Source: Comamonadaceae bacterium (GTDB taxonomy: Bacteria > Pseudomonadota > Gammaproteobacteria > Burkholderiales > Burkholderiaceae_C). Taken from it: 64,000 nucleotides of DNA. The notes beneath the pieces are model-generated. The model worked only from the letters and a program-made list of their open reading frames with translations. It was not told the origin of the DNA and made no database searches. Made by a program: the position numbers and the translations under genes. Below, piece by piece: positions 41,701 to 51,003 of the stretch (position 1 is its first letter; every line of letters starts with the position of its first letter). Location of the stretch: positions 62,001-126,000 of the forward strand of contig CANJQN010000003.1 of NCBI GenBank assembly GCA_947476465.1. The letters run 5' to 3'.

Positions 41701-42545
41701 TTGGGCTCCGGTTCACACCAATCGAAGCAGCCCCGATAAGCATGCCAGGTGGCATGCCCCAGCCAAGGCCCCACCAGCACAATGCCCACCGCCCAGGGCA
41801 AGGCCAGCGCCGCCAGCACCAGGATCACCAGCAGCAGGCCCCACACCAGCATCGGCCCGGTGCGCCCGGCCACCGTCTGCAGGCTGGCGATGCCGGCGGT
41901 GATGGCGTCGGTGTCGCGGTCCAGGATCATGGGAATGGAGACCACGCAAGTGGAGAACACCAGGATGGCGAACGCCCCGCCCACCACCAGGTAGACCGCC
42001 AGGAACTCCCAGTTGGCCGGGTTGAACACGGCCTTGAGCACGCTGGCCGTGCTGGGCATGCCGGTGTCGAAGAACACCGCAAACACCACCAGCGAGGCAC
42101 GGCCCCACAGCAACTCCAGCAGCACCAGCACCAGCACCAGCATGGCCATGCTGCCCATGTGACGGTCCCAGCAGGTGAGCGATTCGGCAAAGCTCTGGGG
42201 CAGACCGCGCTCATGACGGCGGCTGACGTCGTACAAGCCCATGGCCAGGAAAGGGCCCACCAGAAAGCAGCCCGAGATGAAAGACATGGTGTATTCGGGC
42301 AGATTGCGAAACACCGCCCCCAGCAGCCAGGCCATGGTCCAGAAGCACAGGCCGTAGAACAGCGAAATGCCCGGCGCGGCGCGCAGGTCGCGTGCACCGG
42401 CGAGCAGCCAGCGCGGCGGATCGGACAGCCGCAGGGCACGCAACTCGCGCCTGGGCTGAGCGGCGGATGCGGTCTCGGCCGGGGACACTGGCGACGTGGT
42501 TGGGGATGCGGGCGGTTGGGGGGGCGGCTCGGCGGCGGGGCTCAT
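41697..42545 (-). CDS. DUF2189-type multi-spanning membrane protein
   Basis: The protein has 282 residues from ATG 42545; an upstream ATG at 42581 is possible and no clear ribosome site decides. After a Pro-rich N-terminus, about six membrane spans follow; RALRLSDPPRWLLAGARDLRA and YDVSRRHERGLPQSFAESL are typical of DUF2189 proteins, which are often found next to cytochrome c oxidase genes but here are not. The function is unknown. Paired with the DUF1624 gene by ATGA overlap. Confidence 0.8.
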   Translation of the reverse strand: MSPAAEPPPQPPASPTTSPVSPAETASAAQPRRELRALRLSDPPRWLLAGARDLRAAPGISLFYGLCFWTMAWLLGAVFRNLPEYTMSFISGCFLVGPFLAMGLYDVSRRHERGLPQSFAESLTCWDRHMGSMAMLVLVLVLLELLWGRASLVVFAVFFDTGMPSTASVLKAVFNPANWEFLAVYLVVGGAFAILVFSTCVVSIPMILDRDTDAITAGIASLQTVAGRTGPMLVWGLLLVILVLAALALPWAVGIVLVGPWLGHATWHAYRGCFDWCEPEPK

Positions 42546-42661
42546 CTGGGCATTGAAGCCCGGATGAGCCCGGGGGGCCATTCGTGGGAACCCGGTGCAA
42601 AAAAATGGCCGCCAAATGGCGGGCAAGCGGCACCAGCGCTGCGCCGTGTTATTTTTACGGC

Positions 42662-43504
42662 ATGTACGCCCCTGCCCGTCTCCTTCACCGCTGCGCCGCT
42701 GTGGCGTTTTCCGCCACCGTCACGGCCGCTTCCGGCCAGGTCACCGAGGAGGTGCCCTTCGTCACCACCCCCGACAACGTCACCCTGGAGATGCTGCGCG
42801 TGGCCAAGGTTGGCGCCGGCGACCATGTGATCGACCTCGGCTCGGGCGACGGCCGCATCGTCATCACGGCCGCCCGGCGTTTCGGCGCCACCGGCCTGGG
42901 CGTGGAGCTCGTGCCCGACCTGGTGCAACGCAGCAACCGCACCGCGCGCGAGGCCGGCGTGGCCGACAAGGTCGAGTTCCGTGAGCAGGACCTGTTCAAG
43001 ACCGATCTGGCGCCCGCTTCGGTGATCACCATGTACCTGTTGCCCGAGGTGAACCTCGCCTTGCGCCCCAAGCTGCTGGAGCTCAAGCCCGGCACCCGCG
43101 TCGTCTCGCACGACTGGGACATGGGCGACTGGAAGCCCGACCAGACCACGGTGCTGGCGGTGCCCGACAAGGTGGTGGGCCGTGAGAAATCGAGCAAGGT
43201 GCACCTGTGGACGGTGCCGGCGCGCATCGACGGCCTGTGGTGCGGCAGCGGCGCGCTCGGTGAATTCAGCCTCAAGCTCGACCAGAAGTACCAGGAAGTC
43301 CAAGGCACCCTCACCCGCCGCGACCGGGTGCGCGAGGTGCGCGGGATGATGAACGGCTACACCATGGTGGGGCAGGAGACCCGCCACGGCACGCTGGCGG
43401 CCACGCTCGACGGCGCGGCGCTGCGCATCACCGACGGGCATGGGGCGCTGAGCCTGCTCAAGGGCTTTGTGTTCAGCAGGGCCAAGGGGGAGGCCTGCGC
43501 GTAA
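42662..43504 (+). CDS. Exported class I SAM-dependent methyltransferase-like protein
   Basis: The protein has 280 residues from ATG 42662. A signal-peptide-like N-terminus (about 1-26, MYAPARLLHRCAAVAFSATV) is followed by PFVTTPDNVTLEMLRVAKV and the SAM site VIDLGSGDGRIVITAARRFG, then VGLGVEL-like GLGVELVPDL and MYLLPEVNLAL. The C-terminal 90 residues are beta-rich (ALGEFSLKLDQKYQEVQGTL). A methyltransferase with an export signal is unusual because SAM is cytosolic; either the start is further in or the leader is a membrane anchor. Confidence 0.8.
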   Translation: MYAPARLLHRCAAVAFSATVTAASGQVTEEVPFVTTPDNVTLEMLRVAKVGAGDHVIDLGSGDGRIVITAARRFGATGLGVELVPDLVQRSNRTAREAGVADKVEFREQDLFKTDLAPASVITMYLLPEVNLALRPKLLELKPGTRVVSHDWDMGDWKPDQTTVLAVPDKVVGREKSSKVHLWTVPARIDGLWCGSGALGEFSLKLDQKYQEVQGTLTRRDRVREVRGMMNGYTMVGQETRHGTLAATLDGAALRITDGHGALSLLKGFVFSRAKGEACA

Positions 43505-43536
43505 CAGCCCGTGCGCGAGGCTGCCAGTGGTTGGCG

Positions 43537-44904
43537 CTAGCCCGCAAGCAACCGCGACACGTCCGTGCAGTTCGCCGCCGAGGGCAGATCCCGCAGGGCG
43601 CGCAGCGCAGCCGGGGCGCGCAGGCCCAGCGCGCCCTGGGCAAGGGCCAGGAATTTCGCGTCCAGTGCGGCATCACTGAGCGGACGCTCAAGGCTGCCAA
43701 TGCAGTGTTCCACCCGCAGCGTGAACTTCTGACCCTGCACCGTGGTGATGACCACCAGTGCCTGCTCCATGCCGAGTTGAGGGTCGACTCGCGCCGTGAC
43801 GCGGCTTCGCAGCGCCGTTGTGTCCGCCGCCTGCACTCTCGCATCGCTGAACTCAGCCTCGCCGCCGGCGCCATCGATGATGCCGACCGCCGCGCCGTGG
43901 AAAACGCTGAACTTACCTTCCAAACCGGTGCGCGGTGTCGGCTTGCCGGTGAGCTCCAGCGTGAGCCGATGCACGGACAATTCGATGCTCGCGATGTCGT
44001 CGGCGCGCAGGCCATGGCGTTCCCGCAGCTCAATACAGCCATCCAGCGCAGGGTGGATCACCAGGCCGCACGCGAAGGGCTTGTAGGTGTTGCGCAGCAA
44101 TTCCCAGTCGCCGTGCAGGCTCGTGGTCAGTGCTTGCGGGTTTGGGACGGACGACAGCACGTGGATGAATCCCAGCTTACCCTCGAGCGCCGCTTCCGCG
44201 CTCGTGAAGCCTTGCGCCGCCAGCAGCGCGGCGCTGAGCCCGCCTTGCGCGGCGCGGCCCACGTGAAGGCTCTTGGACATGCTGCCGAACATGGCGCGCA
44301 GGCCGGCTGACTGGGTCGCGGCGATGCCGAGCGCCCATGTGCACGCGTCCTCATCCAGATTCATCAGCCTGGAACAGGCTGCCGCCGCGCCGAAGATGCC
44401 GGCCGTTCCGGTGATGTGCCAACCCTGATCGTAGTGCGCCGATTGAAGTGCGCGCGCGATGCGGCACTCCACTTCCACGCCGGCCACGAACGCGGCGATG
44501 AACTCGCTGCCCGACGCGCGGCGCATTTCAGCCAGCGGCAGCAGTGCGGAAAGGACCGGGCCGCTGGGGTGCACCAAGGTGTCGGGATGCGTGTCGTCGA
44601 AATCACCGACATGCGAGGCGATGCCGCTCGCCAGCGCTGCCAGCAGGCAGTCCGCGCGCTCCGGCCGGCCGGGGAGCGTGGCCTGCGGCGGGCCGCCGAA
44701 GGGGCCCAGGGCGGCGACCACCTTGTCCACCGAAGGGTGCCGTCCGCCGAACACCGAGCAGCCGAGCAGGTTCACGCAGGCGCGCACAGCTTCGGCCACG
44801 ACCGCGGGCGGCAGCTGTTCAAAGCGCAGCCCGACGGCAAAGCGCGCCAGCAAGCGTGTCGCACCTGCTTCGGCGACGCTGGAGGGGGTTTGCGTGCTCG
44901 CCAC
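43537..44904 (-). CDS. MmgE/PrpD family protein
   Basis: The protein has 455 residues from GTG 44904, two bases after the Bug receptor stop. Family blocks are SHVGDFDDTHPDTLVHPSGP, GWHITGTAGIFGAAAACSRL and YKPFACGLVIHPALDGCIEL. PrpD dehydrates 2-methylcitrate; MmgE/PrpD relatives with Bug receptors often handle citrate-like or isomerised dicarboxylic acids, and several are unassigned. The coupling with a Bug receptor suggests uptake and dehydration of one organic acid. Confidence 0.9.
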   Translation of the reverse strand: MASTQTPSSVAEAGATRLLARFAVGLRFEQLPPAVVAEAVRACVNLLGCSVFGGRHPSVDKVVAALGPFGGPPQATLPGRPERADCLLAALASGIASHVGDFDDTHPDTLVHPSGPVLSALLPLAEMRRASGSEFIAAFVAGVEVECRIARALQSAHYDQGWHITGTAGIFGAAAACSRLMNLDEDACTWALGIAATQSAGLRAMFGSMSKSLHVGRAAQGGLSAALLAAQGFTSAEAALEGKLGFIHVLSSVPNPQALTTSLHGDWELLRNTYKPFACGLVIHPALDGCIELRERHGLRADDIASIELSVHRLTLELTGKPTPRTGLEGKFSVFHGAAVGIIDGAGGEAEFSDARVQAADTTALRSRVTARVDPQLGMEQALVVITTVQGQKFTLRVEHCIGSLERPLSDAALDAKFLALAQGALGLRAPAALRALRDLPSAANCTDVSRLLAG

Positions 44905-44906
44905 GC

Positions 44907-45902
44907 TCAGTCGGCCTTGATGCCAGTGTCCTCGACGAGCTTGCGCCACCGGTTCAGGTCGGTGGCGATGTGAGCGGCGAACTGCGCGGAGCTGTTGCCG
45001 ACGATCTGCATGCCGCCGGTGTTCACGAGCTGATCGCGGATCGCCGGAACGGCCAGTGCCGCGCGGAACTCGGCGTTGAGCGTCTGGACAATCGGATCGG
45101 GCGTTCCTGCGGGCGCCACGATACCGATCCAGACCTGGAAGTCGTAGCCCGCAAGGCCCGACTCGGCGACGGTCGGAACGTCTGGCAGGGCGCTGAGCCG
45201 GGTGGGAGTGCCCACCGCCAACGCCTTGAGCTTGCCACTCTTGACGTGGGCAAGGCCAGACAGCAGGTTGACGAACATCACAGGCGTGGTGCCGGCCAGC
45301 ACGTCATTCAACGCGGGTGCGCTGCCCCGGTAAGGAATGTGTGTCATGAAGATGCCCGCCTGCTTCTTGAGCATTTCGGTAGCCATGTGCACCCCGCTAC
45401 CCGTTCCCACCGAAGCGTAATTGAGACGCCCGGGTGAGCGCTTGGCCATGGCGATCAGCTCTTGCAGCGAGTTGACGCCAAGCGAGGGATGCGCCACCAG
45501 CATGAAGGGCAGGCTGGTGAGTTCCGCCACCGGCGCGAAATCGCGCTGCGTGTCGTAGTCCAGCTTGGGATACACGGCGGGATTGATGGCGAGCGCACCC
45601 GCATCGACGATGCCGATGGTGTAGCCGTCCGCGGGCGACTTGGCGATCACCGCGGTGCCGATGGAGCCGCCCGCACCGGCGCGGTTGTCCACGACGAAAG
45701 GCTGCCCCAGCTTCTCGCTCAGGTGTTGGCTGATGCGGCGCGCCATGATGTCGGTGCCTGAGCCCGGCGGATACGGCACGATGAAACGCACGGGCTTGTT
45801 GGGCCAAGCCTGGGCTTGGGCGTGGACGGCTGTGGCGCCGAGGATGCAAAGTACCGCGATAGCGAACAATCGGCGTGCGCTGAGCGAAAGAGAAAACCGC
45901 AT
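44907..45902 (-). CDS. Bug-type tripartite tricarboxylate transporter substrate-binding protein
   Basis: The protein has 331 residues from ATG 45902. The signal ends near VHAQAQ. Conserved blocks are WPNKPVRFIVPYPPGSGTD, FVVDNRAGAGGSIGTAVIAK, SPADGYTIGIVDAG, LPFMLVAHPSLGVNSLQELI and RLSALPDVPTVAESGLAGYD. The receptor is coupled to the MmgE/PrpD gene, indicating the same substrate. No tctA/tctB genes are nearby. Confidence 0.93.
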   Translation of the reverse strand: MRFSLSLSARRLFAIAVLCILGATAVHAQAQAWPNKPVRFIVPYPPGSGTDIMARRISQHLSEKLGQPFVVDNRAGAGGSIGTAVIAKSPADGYTIGIVDAGALAINPAVYPKLDYDTQRDFAPVAELTSLPFMLVAHPSLGVNSLQELIAMAKRSPGRLNYASVGTGSGVHMATEMLKKQAGIFMTHIPYRGSAPALNDVLAGTTPVMFVNLLSGLAHVKSGKLKALAVGTPTRLSALPDVPTVAESGLAGYDFQVWIGIVAPAGTPDPIVQTLNAEFRAALAVPAIRDQLVNTGGMQIVGNSSAQFAAHIATDLNRWRKLVEDTGIKAD

Positions 45903-45984
45903 GCCAGTCTCCTTATAGGTGAGAGTCATTGTCGATGCATTCACACCAGGCGTACACACCAGGCCCGGAAGACCAAGGCCTTCC

Positions 45985-48900
45985 TTACCCCACCCACTTG
46001 CGCGCGTTCCGCCAGATCCGCATCCACGGGCTGTGGGCACTCGGGTCGCCACCGGTCCATGACATCTGGATGTTTCGGAACACCCGCTCCGGGTGCGGCA
46101 TCATGGCCGTGAAGCGGCCGTCGGCGGTGGTCACGGCGGTCAGGCCGCCCGGGCTGCCGTTGGGGTTCCACGGATAGGCCTCGGTCGGCTGCCCATAGTG
46201 GTCGGTAAAGCGCATGGCACCGATCGCCTGGGCCGCATCGCCGCGCCTTGCGAAGTTGGCATAGCCCTCGCCGTGGGCGACCACGATGGGCAGGCGGCTG
46301 CCTTCCATGCCGGCAAAGAACAGGCTGGGCGATGGCAGCACCTCGACCTGCGACAGCCGCGCCTCGTAGCGCTCGCTGCGGTTGGTGGTAAAGCGCGGCC
46401 AGGCATCGGCGCCGGGGATGATGTCGGCCAGCTCGGCCAGCATCTGGCAGCCGTTGCACACGCCCAGGGCGAAGGTGTCGGTGCGGGCGAAGAACTGTTT
46501 GAACTGCTCGGACAGCGGCGCGTTGAAGGTGATGCTGCGGGCCCAGCCGATGCCTGCCCCCAAAGTGTCGCCGTAGCTGAAGCCGCCGCAGGCCACGAAG
46601 CCCTGGAAGTCGGGCAGCCTGGCGCGGCCCGATTGCAGGTCGGTCATGTGCACGTCGACCGCCTCGAACCCGGCAGCGTCGAAGCAGTAGGCCATCTCCA
46701 CGTGTGAGTTGACGCCCTGCTCGCGCAGCACGGCCACCTTGGGGCGCGACAGGTTCAGGTAGGGCGCCGCCACGTTGACGCTGGCGTCGAAGCTGGGCGC
46801 GAACCGCAGCCCAGGGTCCGCCGGGTCGCCCGCGGCGGCGTGCTCGGCGTCGGCACCAGCGGGGTTGTCGCGCTGCTGGGCGATCCTCCAGCTGACGCTG
46901 TCCCAGACCTGGTGCAGGTCGAACAACTTCGCACTGAACGCCGCCTTGGCATCACGCCAGACCTGCAACTCGCCCTTGCCGGCGGCGATTTCGGATTCGG
47001 CCGGCCGGGTCTTGCCGATAACGTGGCTGTGCTTTGACAGGCCATGCTCGCGCAGCACCTGCATCACCTCGTTACGCACGGCGGTGGGCACCTGCAGCAC
47101 CACGCCCAGCTCCTCGTTGAAGAGGGCCTTGAGGGTGAGCTCTTCGCGGCGCGCGCTCACCTGCGCGGCCCAGTTCTTGGCGTCGCCGTGGTCGGCTCGG
47201 CTGTCGCTGATGCCGTCGCCTTCGGTGACCAGCAGGTCGACGTTGAGGGCAACGCCGACATGACCGGCGAAGGCCATCTCGGCGCAGGCCGCCAGCAAGC
47301 CGCCGTCGGAGCGGTCGTGGTAGGCCAGGATGCGGCCCTGGGCGCGCAGCGCGTTGACCGCGTTCACCAGGTTGATCAGGTCTTGCGCGTCGTCCAGGTC
47401 GGGCACGGCGCCGCCGGGCTGCTCGAGCACCTGGGCCAGGATGCTGCCGCCCATTCGGCATTGGCCCTTGCCCAGGTCGACCAGCACCAGGCTGGTGTCA
47501 CCCTGCGCCACCAGCTGCGGCGTCAGCGTGCCGCGCACATCGGCCAGGCTGGCGAAGGCGGTGACCACCAGGCTGACCGGGGAGGTGACCTTCTTGGCGA
47601 CGCCGTCTTGCTTCCACTGCGTGCGCATGGACAGGCTGTCCTTGCCGACAGGGATGCTGATGCCCAGCTGCGGGCACAGTTCCATGCCGACGGCCTTGAC
47701 GGTTGCATACAGCGCGGCGTCTTCGCCGGGTTCGCCGCAGGCGGCCATCCAGTTGGCCGAGAGCTTGACGCGGGGCAGCTCGAACGGCGCGGCCAGCAGG
47801 TTGGTGATGGCCTCAGCCACCGCCATGCGGCCCGAGGCCGGCGCGTCCAGCGCGGCCAGCGGAGTGCGCTCACCCAAGCTCATGGCCTCGCCGGCAAAGC
47901 CCGCGTAATCAGCCAGGGTGACAGCGCAATCAGCCACCGGCACTTGCCAGGGGCCGACCATCTGGTCGCGATGGGTGTGGCCGCCGACCGTGCGGTCGCC
48001 GATGGTGATGAGAAAGCGCTTGGAGGCGACCGTGGGGTGCGCCAGCACCTTGATCACGGCGTCGCGCAGGGACACGCCGTTGAGGTCAATCGGCGGCGAT
48101 TGACGCCGCACGGTCGTGACGTCGCGGTGCATCTTGGGCGGCTTGCCCAGGAGTACGTTCATGGGCATGTCGACGGCAAGAGCGCTCGCTTCCCCCTCCG
48201 CTCGCCCTGCAACCCCCTCCGCTCGCCCTGCAACCCCCTCCGCTCGCCCTGAGCTTGTCGAAGGGCTCGCCAAGCCGACCGCGTTGAAGGCTTCGACGGG
48301 CTCAGCCCGAACGGACGGGGTTGGCACTGCGCCTCCAGACATATCGCCGACCACCAGCTGCCGCTCCTCGGTCGCCACGCCCACCACCGCGAACGGGCAG
48401 CGCTCACGCTCACAGAAGGCGCGAAACTGCGCCAGCGATTCGGGTGCGATCGCCATCACGTAGCGCTCCTGGCTCTCGTTGCACCAGATTTCCTTGGGCG
48501 CCAGGCCCGATTCTTCCAGTGGCACCTTCGACAGGTCGAAGCGCGCGCCGCGGCCGGCGTCGTTGGTCAGCTCGGGGAAGGCGTTGGACAGGCCGCCCGC
48601 GCCCACGTCGTGGATCGCCAGGATGGGATTTTTGTCGCCCAGCGCCCAGCAGTGGTTGATGACCTCCTGCGCGCGCCGTTCGATCTCGGGGTTGCCCCGC
48701 TGCACCGAATCAAAATCGAGCTCGGCGGCGTTGGCGCCGGTGGCCATGGAGCTGGCCGCGCTGCCTCCCATGCCGATACGCATGCCCGGGCCGCCCAGCT
48801 GCACCAGCAAGGAGCCAGCCGGAAACTCGATCTTGTGCGTGAGCGCCGCGTCGATATGGCCCAGACCGCCGGCGATCATGATGGGCTTGTGGTAGCCGCG

Positions 48901-50112
48901 CACCACGCCGTCGATCGTCTGCTCGTACTCGCGAAAGTAGCCGGCCAGGTTGGGCCGGCCGAACTCGTTGTTGAAGGCCGCGCCGCCCAAAGGGCCCTCG
49001 GTCATGATCTGCAGCGGGCTGGCGATGTGGGCCGGGCGGCCGTTGGGGTTGTCCCACAGGCGCGAGACGGAAAACCCGGTCAGGCCGGCCTTGGGCCGCG
49101 AGCCCCGGCCGGTCGCGCCCTCGTCGCGGATCTCGCCGCCGGCGCCGGTGGAGGCCCCCGGAAAGGGCGAGATGGCGGTGGGATGGTTGTGCGTTTCCAC
49201 CTTCATCAGCACGTGCTGGGTGGATTGGCGGCCACGGTAGGCGCCGGGGCCGCCGCCATCGGCCTCGGGCACAAACAGCAGGGCTTCCCGGCCTTCCATC
49301 ACCGCCGCGTTGTCCGAATAGGCCACCACCGTGTGCTGGGGGGCCAGCTGGTGGGTGTTGCGGATCATGCCGAACAGGCTTTTTTCCTGCGGTACACCGT
49401 CGATGGTGAACTGGGCGTTGAAGATCTTGTGGCGGCAGTGTTCGCTGTTGGCCTGCGCGAACATCATCAGCTCGACGTCGCTGGGGTTGCGGCCCAGGCC
49501 ACGGAAGGCGTCCACCAGGTAGTCGATCTCGTCGTCGGCCAGCGCCAGGCCGAACTGCTGGTTGGCCTGCGCCAGCGCGGCGCGGCCGCCGCCTTGCACG
49601 TCCACGTGTTCCATGGGCTGGGGCGCCAACTCGGTGAACAGGCGGTGCGCGGCAGCGCGATCGGGCAGCACGCTTTCGGTCATGCGGTCGTGCAGCAGGG
49701 TGGCGATGGCCTCGCGCTCGGCGGCGTCCAGCGGCTTGGCCCGCGACAGCAGGCCAGCCTTGAGTGCAACCCGATACTCGACCACCCGCTCCAGCCGGCG
49801 CACGCCGATGCCGCAGTTGTGGGCGATGTCGGTGGCCTTGGAGGCCCAGGGCGAGACGGTACCCAGGCGGGGCGAGACGATGAAAAGATCACCCTCGGCC
49901 GCGGCCAGCGCCGGGTCGCCGTAGGTCAGCAGGGCCTGCAGTTGCTGGCGCTGAGTGGCGTTGGGCGCCTGCTCGCAGGCGCCCAGGTGGACGTAACGGG
50001 CCGAGAGCGCCTGGACCCTCTCACAGATCGCCTGCAGGCGGGGAAGCAGTTGCTGGATGCGAAAGTCGCTGAGGGCGCAGCCGCCTTCGAACTCGGTGAT
50101 GTGCACGGTCAC
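45985..50112 (-). CDS. purL: Phosphoribosylformylglycinamidine synthase, single-chain, with in-frame repeat insertion
   Basis: The protein has 1375 residues, about 80 longer than E. coli PurL. Domains in order: PurS-like N-terminus, linker, synthetase half with [20 protein letters not shown] and [20 protein letters not shown], a second synthetase half, and a C-terminal glutaminase (catalytic Cys in [13 protein letters not shown]-start). Residues about 600-645 are encoded by a REP-like element plus 21-bp repeats ([10 protein letters not shown], then [14 protein letters not shown]), inserted without loss of frame between conserved parts. It catalyses FGAR amidation in purine synthesis, so must be functional. 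Start is GTG 50112; a GTG two codons later is an alternative. Confidence 0.95.
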   Translation of the reverse strand: MTVHITEFEGGCALSDFRIQQLLPRLQAICERVQALSARYVHLGACEQAPNATQRQQLQALLTYGDPALAAAEGDLFIVSPRLGTVSPWASKATDIAHNCGIGVRRLERVVEYRVALKAGLLSRAKPLDAAEREAIATLLHDRMTESVLPDRAAAHRLFTELAPQPMEHVDVQGGGRAALAQANQQFGLALADDEIDYLVDAFRGLGRNPSDVELMMFAQANSEHCRHKIFNAQFTIDGVPQEKSLFGMIRNTHQLAPQHTVVAYSDNAAVMEGREALLFVPEADGGGPGAYRGRQSTQHVLMKVETHNHPTAISPFPGASTGAGGEIRDEGATGRGSRPKAGLTGFSVSRLWDNPNGRPAHIASPLQIMTEGPLGGAAFNNEFGRPNLAGYFREYEQTIDGVVRGYHKPIMIAGGLGHIDAALTHKIEFPAGSLLVQLGGPGMRIGMGGSAASSMATGANAAELDFDSVQRGNPEIERRAQEVINHCWALGDKNPILAIHDVGAGGLSNAFPELTNDAGRGARFDLSKVPLEESGLAPKEIWCNESQERYVMAIAPESLAQFRAFCERERCPFAVVGVATEERQLVVGDMSGGAVPTPSVRAEPVEAFNAVGLASPSTSSGRAEGVAGRAEGVAGRAEGEASALAVDMPMNVLLGKPPKMHRDVTTVRRQSPPIDLNGVSLRDAVIKVLAHPTVASKRFLITIGDRTVGGHTHRDQMVGPWQVPVADCAVTLADYAGFAGEAMSLGERTPLAALDAPASGRMAVAEAITNLLAAPFELPRVKLSANWMAACGEPGEDAALYATVKAVGMELCPQLGISIPVGKDSLSMRTQWKQDGVAKKVTSPVSLVVTAFASLADVRGTLTPQLVAQGDTSLVLVDLGKGQCRMGGSILAQVLEQPGGAVPDLDDAQDLINLVNAVNALRAQGRILAYHDRSDGGLLAACAEMAFAGHVGVALNVDLLVTEGDGISDSRADHGDAKNWAAQVSARREELTLKALFNEELGVVLQVPTAVRNEVMQVLREHGLSKHSHVIGKTRPAESEIAAGKGELQVWRDAKAAFSAKLFDLHQVWDSVSWRIAQQRDNPAGADAEHAAAGDPADPGLRFAPSFDASVNVAAPYLNLSRPKVAVLREQGVNSHVEMAYCFDAAGFEAVDVHMTDLQSGRARLPDFQGFVACGGFSYGDTLGAGIGWARSITFNAPLSEQFKQFFARTDTFALGVCNGCQMLAELADIIPGADAWPRFTTNRSERYEARLSQVEVLPSPSLFFAGMEGSRLPIVVAHGEGYANFARRGDAAQAIGAMRFTDHYGQPTEAYPWNPNGSPGGLTAVTTADGRFTAMMPHPERVFRNIQMSWTGGDPSAHSPWMRIWRNARKWVG
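48193..48315. repeat. REP-like palindrome with 21-bp tandem repeats inside purL
   Basis: CGCTCGCCCTGAGCTTGTCG AAG (from 48242) and its inverted partner CTTCGACGGGCTCAGCCCGA ACGG (to 48314) enclose a 25-bp loop. Next to it three copies of CCCCTCCGCTCGCCCTG repeat with a 21-bp period (48193, 48214, 48235). The element belongs to the same family as at 40741-40803. It is a multiple of three long and stop-free on the purL strand. Confidence 0.88.
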
Positions 50113-50199
50113 GTTCTGGCTTGGGGAAAGCCCGCGATTTTACCGGCCGGGTCGCCCTGTCCCGAACGGGGCAAAGGGGCTCTGGGATAATCCTTCCCC

Positions 50200-51003
50200 A
50201 TGAGCATCACGTACAAGGACGCCGCAGGCGTCCAGGGCATGCGCACCGCAGGCCGCCTGGCCTCAGAGGTGCTGGACCACATCACGCCATTCATCAAGCC
50301 CGGCATCACCACCAAGGAGATCGACCAGCTCGCCGCCCAGTGCATGCACAAGCAGGGTTCCGTCTCGGCCACGCTGGGCTACCAGCCCAACGGCTACCCG
50401 CCCTACCCGGCCTCGCTGTGCACCTCGGTCAACCATGTGGTGTGCCACGGCATCCCCAACGACAAGCCGCTCAAGAAGGGCGACATCGTCAACGTCGACG
50501 TCACCGTCATCAAGGACGGCTGGTATGGCGACACCAGCCGCATGTTCATCATCGGCGAGGCCTCCATCGCCGCCACGCGGCTGGTCAAGCTCACCTACGA
50601 GGCCATGTGGCAGGGCATCATGCGGGTCAAGCCCGGGGTGCGCCTGGGTGACATCGGCCATGCCATCCAGCAGTTCGCCGAAAGCCACGGCTTCTCGGTG
50701 GTGCGCGAGTTTTGCGGCCACGGCATCGGCCGCACCTTCCACGAAGAGCCGCAGGTGCTGCACTACGGCAAGCCCGGCACACTCGATGAACTCAAGCCCG
50801 GCATGACCTTCACCATCGAGCCCATGATCAACCTCGGCCGGCGCGACGTGAAAGAGCACGGCAACGACGGCTGGACCATCGTCACCCGGGACCGCTCGCT
50901 TTCCGCGCAGTGGGAGCACACCGTGCTGGTCACCGAGACCGGCTACGAGGTCATGACCCTGTCGGCCGGCAGTCCACCGCCTCCCACTTTCGTCCACGGA
51001 TGA
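50200..51003 (+). CDS. map: Type I methionine aminopeptidase
   Basis: The protein has 267 residues. The five metal ligands are visible in order: Asp of [15 protein letters not shown] (two), His of [13 protein letters not shown], Glu of FTIEPMIN and Glu of WEHTVLVTE. It removes N-terminal methionine in the cytoplasm. The gene is divergent from purL (87-bp gap) and overlaps glnD (ATGA). A 16-residue Pro-rich C-terminal extension follows the catalytic core. Confidence 0.97.
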   Translation: MSITYKDAAGVQGMRTAGRLASEVLDHITPFIKPGITTKEIDQLAAQCMHKQGSVSATLGYQPNGYPPYPASLCTSVNHVVCHGIPNDKPLKKGDIVNVDVTVIKDGWYGDTSRMFIIGEASIAATRLVKLTYEAMWQGIMRVKPGVRLGDIGHAIQQFAESHGFSVVREFCGHGIGRTFHEEPQVLHYGKPGTLDELKPGMTFTIEPMINLGRRDVKEHGNDGWTIVTRDRSLSAQWEHTVLVTETGYEVMTLSAGSPPPPTFVHG

